A stretch of 64,000 nucleotides of DNA from positions 620,001 through 684,000 of the forward strand of contig JAXRKN010000039.1 of assembly GCA_038502055.1 (NCBI GenBank), in the 5' to 3' direction. The translations under genes were made by a program, and so were the position numbers. Source of the stretch: Tanytarsus gracilentus (taxonomy: Eukaryota > Arthropoda > Insecta > Diptera > Chironomidae). Below the pieces are notes generated by a model. The model saw nothing but the letters and a program-made list of their open reading frames with translations, was not told the DNA's origin and did not search any database. Shown here piece by piece: positions 62,155-64,000 of this stretch (positions are counted from its first letter, which is position 1; every line of letters starts with the position of its first letter).

Positions 62155-64000
62155 TTAATACATAGCTCCACTTCCACCTCCACCTATCGTAGAAAAAATA
62201 ATTTTTTTAATTAGATTAAATTAATTTGTAATTAATATTTACCATAATTTTGATAGGGCATGTTTGGAGGTGGTGCTGCCGCTGCCGCTCCGTAAGGCAT
62301 ATTTGGAGTGTATTGAGGAGTAGCATATTGGTAGGCAGGTCCAGCTGTAAGCATCAATTGAGGCTCTTGCATGATGATCGGCTTGTGTTCCGTGTTTTCA
62401 CCTTCCTTCTCTCGCTCGGCATTTGCAGCCTCAAGTTTGTCCACTTTTGTAGTATACTCTCTTATTACCTAGAGAATTTTAAATTCATTAAAATAGTTAT
62501 TTTTTTAAACATTATAAAACTACTTACATTTATTAAGAAGGGCATTGCAAAGTCCATGATGTTATGCCTCCAGGCCAACTCGAGGATGACATCGGGACGA
62601 AGAAGGTCATAGCAGGTGTAAAGACATGCGGCAAAACAGTCTTTTGCGCCGCGTTCGAGGAACCATTGAAGGAGTTCTTCTGCAATCTCTTGTTGGTGTG
62701 ATTCAGCTGCATATTCCATGGCGTCTTTGAAAAGTTTGTCTTTTTTGCACAACTCGACACTTTGTTTCCAGCGGTTATTGCCTAAATTAAATTGTTTAAA
62801 AAAAATTGTGCAAATAAAATAAAAATATTACCTTTATAGAGGTAGGCTGCAATGCGACGGAATTCTGTCAATTCATGTTTCTCAAGTTTCTGAGCGAGTG
62901 CAATGTTGTCAAAGTTATCGAAAGCGTCGATGGATGCGCGAAGTCCCTGATAATCTTCTTCGTCAATTAGAAGTGCATTGAGTGCCTCGTTAATTGCCTT
63001 ATTATTCAAACTTTGAACTGAACGAAGATAAGGTTTAACGAGCTGCAAGTGTCCGGTTTTTGTAAAGAAGTTAACGGCTCTGGTGTGATCCATTCGAGGA
63101 GTAAGAACAAGCAGCAAGTCGTTGAGAAGAAGCGGCTTGTAGTCTAGATAGAACTGAATTGCCTTGTAGTAGAGTTCAATGTTGGCCACCTTCGTAATGA
63201 TATCTTTGAAATGTCCTTCGCGCCATGCCTCAGTTGGATGAGCCATCATTGCAAGCACTGCGTTATCATATTCCTCATATTTGTCGTATAAAAAGACAAG
63301 TTCACTCCACAAATGGGCAGATTCAGCGGCTCTCAAAACTTTCGGTATGTTTACACGCGACCAAAACAATTCCAAATGTTCACGCATCTTGGCCGGCTTG
63401 TATTTCGAATAGAGAATAGCCAACTCTGTAAACATTCCCATGTGAGCTCTCTCGAGACCAAGTGCTGCTTCCAACAATCCAATCAGCTCTTCAAAATATC
63501 CACGATCTTGATAATAGTTGATCAAGTCTTCTAATTCGTCAGCATGAACGACAATATGAAGACCGCACATTTGAGCCAAACGAAACTCTTCCGAATCGAC
63601 ACATGCAAAACATACTTCCTTCCATGTTCTCGTTGAATTGGCTTTGCGTGCGCCATCAACAGCTCCCTGAAACTCTTTCAAGTGCACAAGAGTTATTGCC
63701 AATCGTGCGAAATTGCTGACATTGTTATAGAGTAATTTGGCTGCCTCATACATCTTGTCATTGAAGCATCGATCGCCAATCTTTTGAATGTCTGCATGAT
63801 TAGGTCCCGAAATAAACTCTTCTAGATCAGCTAGACGGCCTGTTCTTGCGTATGCGTAAATCAATTCACTCTCAATGTAGCTTTCGCGTGCCTTCTTGCG
63901 AGCCATTTGCAAGTATCGAACCAAATCTTCCCACGATTCATTCTTACTGGCGACATCAACGACGTCAATGTAGGCTGATGGATCATCGGCCTTGATGAAA
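62155..64000 (-). CDS. Chc: Clathrin heavy chain, C-terminal part (gene continues past window end)
   Basis: Structural subunit of the clathrin triskelion. Exons visible: 62832-64000 (open at the window edge), 62528-62781, 62243-62468, 62155-62183. The encoded roughly 550 residues cover the C-terminal clathrin heavy-chain repeats: YLQMARKKARESYIESELI, ANSTRTWKEVCFACVD, GLHIVVHADELEDLINYYQD, KMREHLELFWSRVNIPKVLR, the hub region ELAWRHNIMDFAMP, and the tail. The Hsc70-binding QLMLTAG motif used in uncoating is present in the C-terminal tail, followed by an Ala/Pro/Tyr-rich end (GGGGSGAMY). The N-terminal beta-propeller and most of the leg lie beyond base 64000. Confidence 0.97.

Overview
This window looks like a nuclear genomic segment of an insect, most likely a nematoceran fly (midge or mosquito-like Diptera). 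The support is AT-rich spacer DNA, short GT-AG introns (often 55-90 nt), and proteins that match insect and metazoan orthologues end to end. No bacterial operon, CRISPR array or viral genome is visible. Gene models were assembled by hand from splice signals, and the CDS totals were checked for a conserved reading phase. Exon boundaries should be good to within a base or two.

Layout. At 1-2668 (minus) lies the 5' part of a myosin-light-chain-kinase-type protein kinase, cut by the window edge. Then come Cep89 (3225-4852, minus) and the mitochondrial i-AAA protease YME1L (5267-7860, minus), which sits head-to-head with proteasome subunit beta5 (8146-9075, plus). Metaxin-2 (9281-10156, plus) follows. 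A compositionally foreign, GC-richer island (about 10250-11079) lies just downstream. A large multi-exon, single-LIM-domain actin-binding protein of the EPLIN/LIMA1 type fills 12683-19594 (minus). A 13-kb stretch without recognisable protein genes (19595-32961) holds a fold-back type repeat (23791-26092) and a TATA/GA-repeat promoter-like patch near 31.35 kb.

From 33 kb the genes are dense again. They are RNA polymerase III second-largest subunit (32962-36571, minus), head-to-head with ribosomal protein L23 (36838-37554, plus), then TMA7 (37818-38172, plus), Cullin-1 (38510-41247, minus), an R-Smad of the Smad2/3 (Smox) class (42534-46068, plus), Su(var)3-9 histone H3K9 methyltransferase (47801-50004, minus), a GKAP/DLGAP-domain protein (53009-56038, plus), an ABHD4/5 lipase-like protein (56897-58201, minus), a secreted EGF-like repeat protein (58409-60747, minus) and the C-terminal part of clathrin heavy chain (62155-64000, minus).

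Most genes are single-copy housekeeping or signalling genes: protein quality control (YME1L, proteasome beta5, Cul1), mitochondrial import (metaxin-2), translation and Pol III transcription (RpL23, TMA7, RPC2), membrane traffic (clathrin), chromatin (Su(var)3-9) and TGF-beta/activin signalling (Smox). They are not an operon. The only physical coupling seen is two close divergent pairs with shared promoters of about 270-285 bp. The most unusual points are an altered DNA-binding hairpin in the Smox MH1 domain, a Su(var)3-9 gene with no eIF2-gamma partner in view, an array of symmetric cassette exons in the LIM gene, and the fold-back element.
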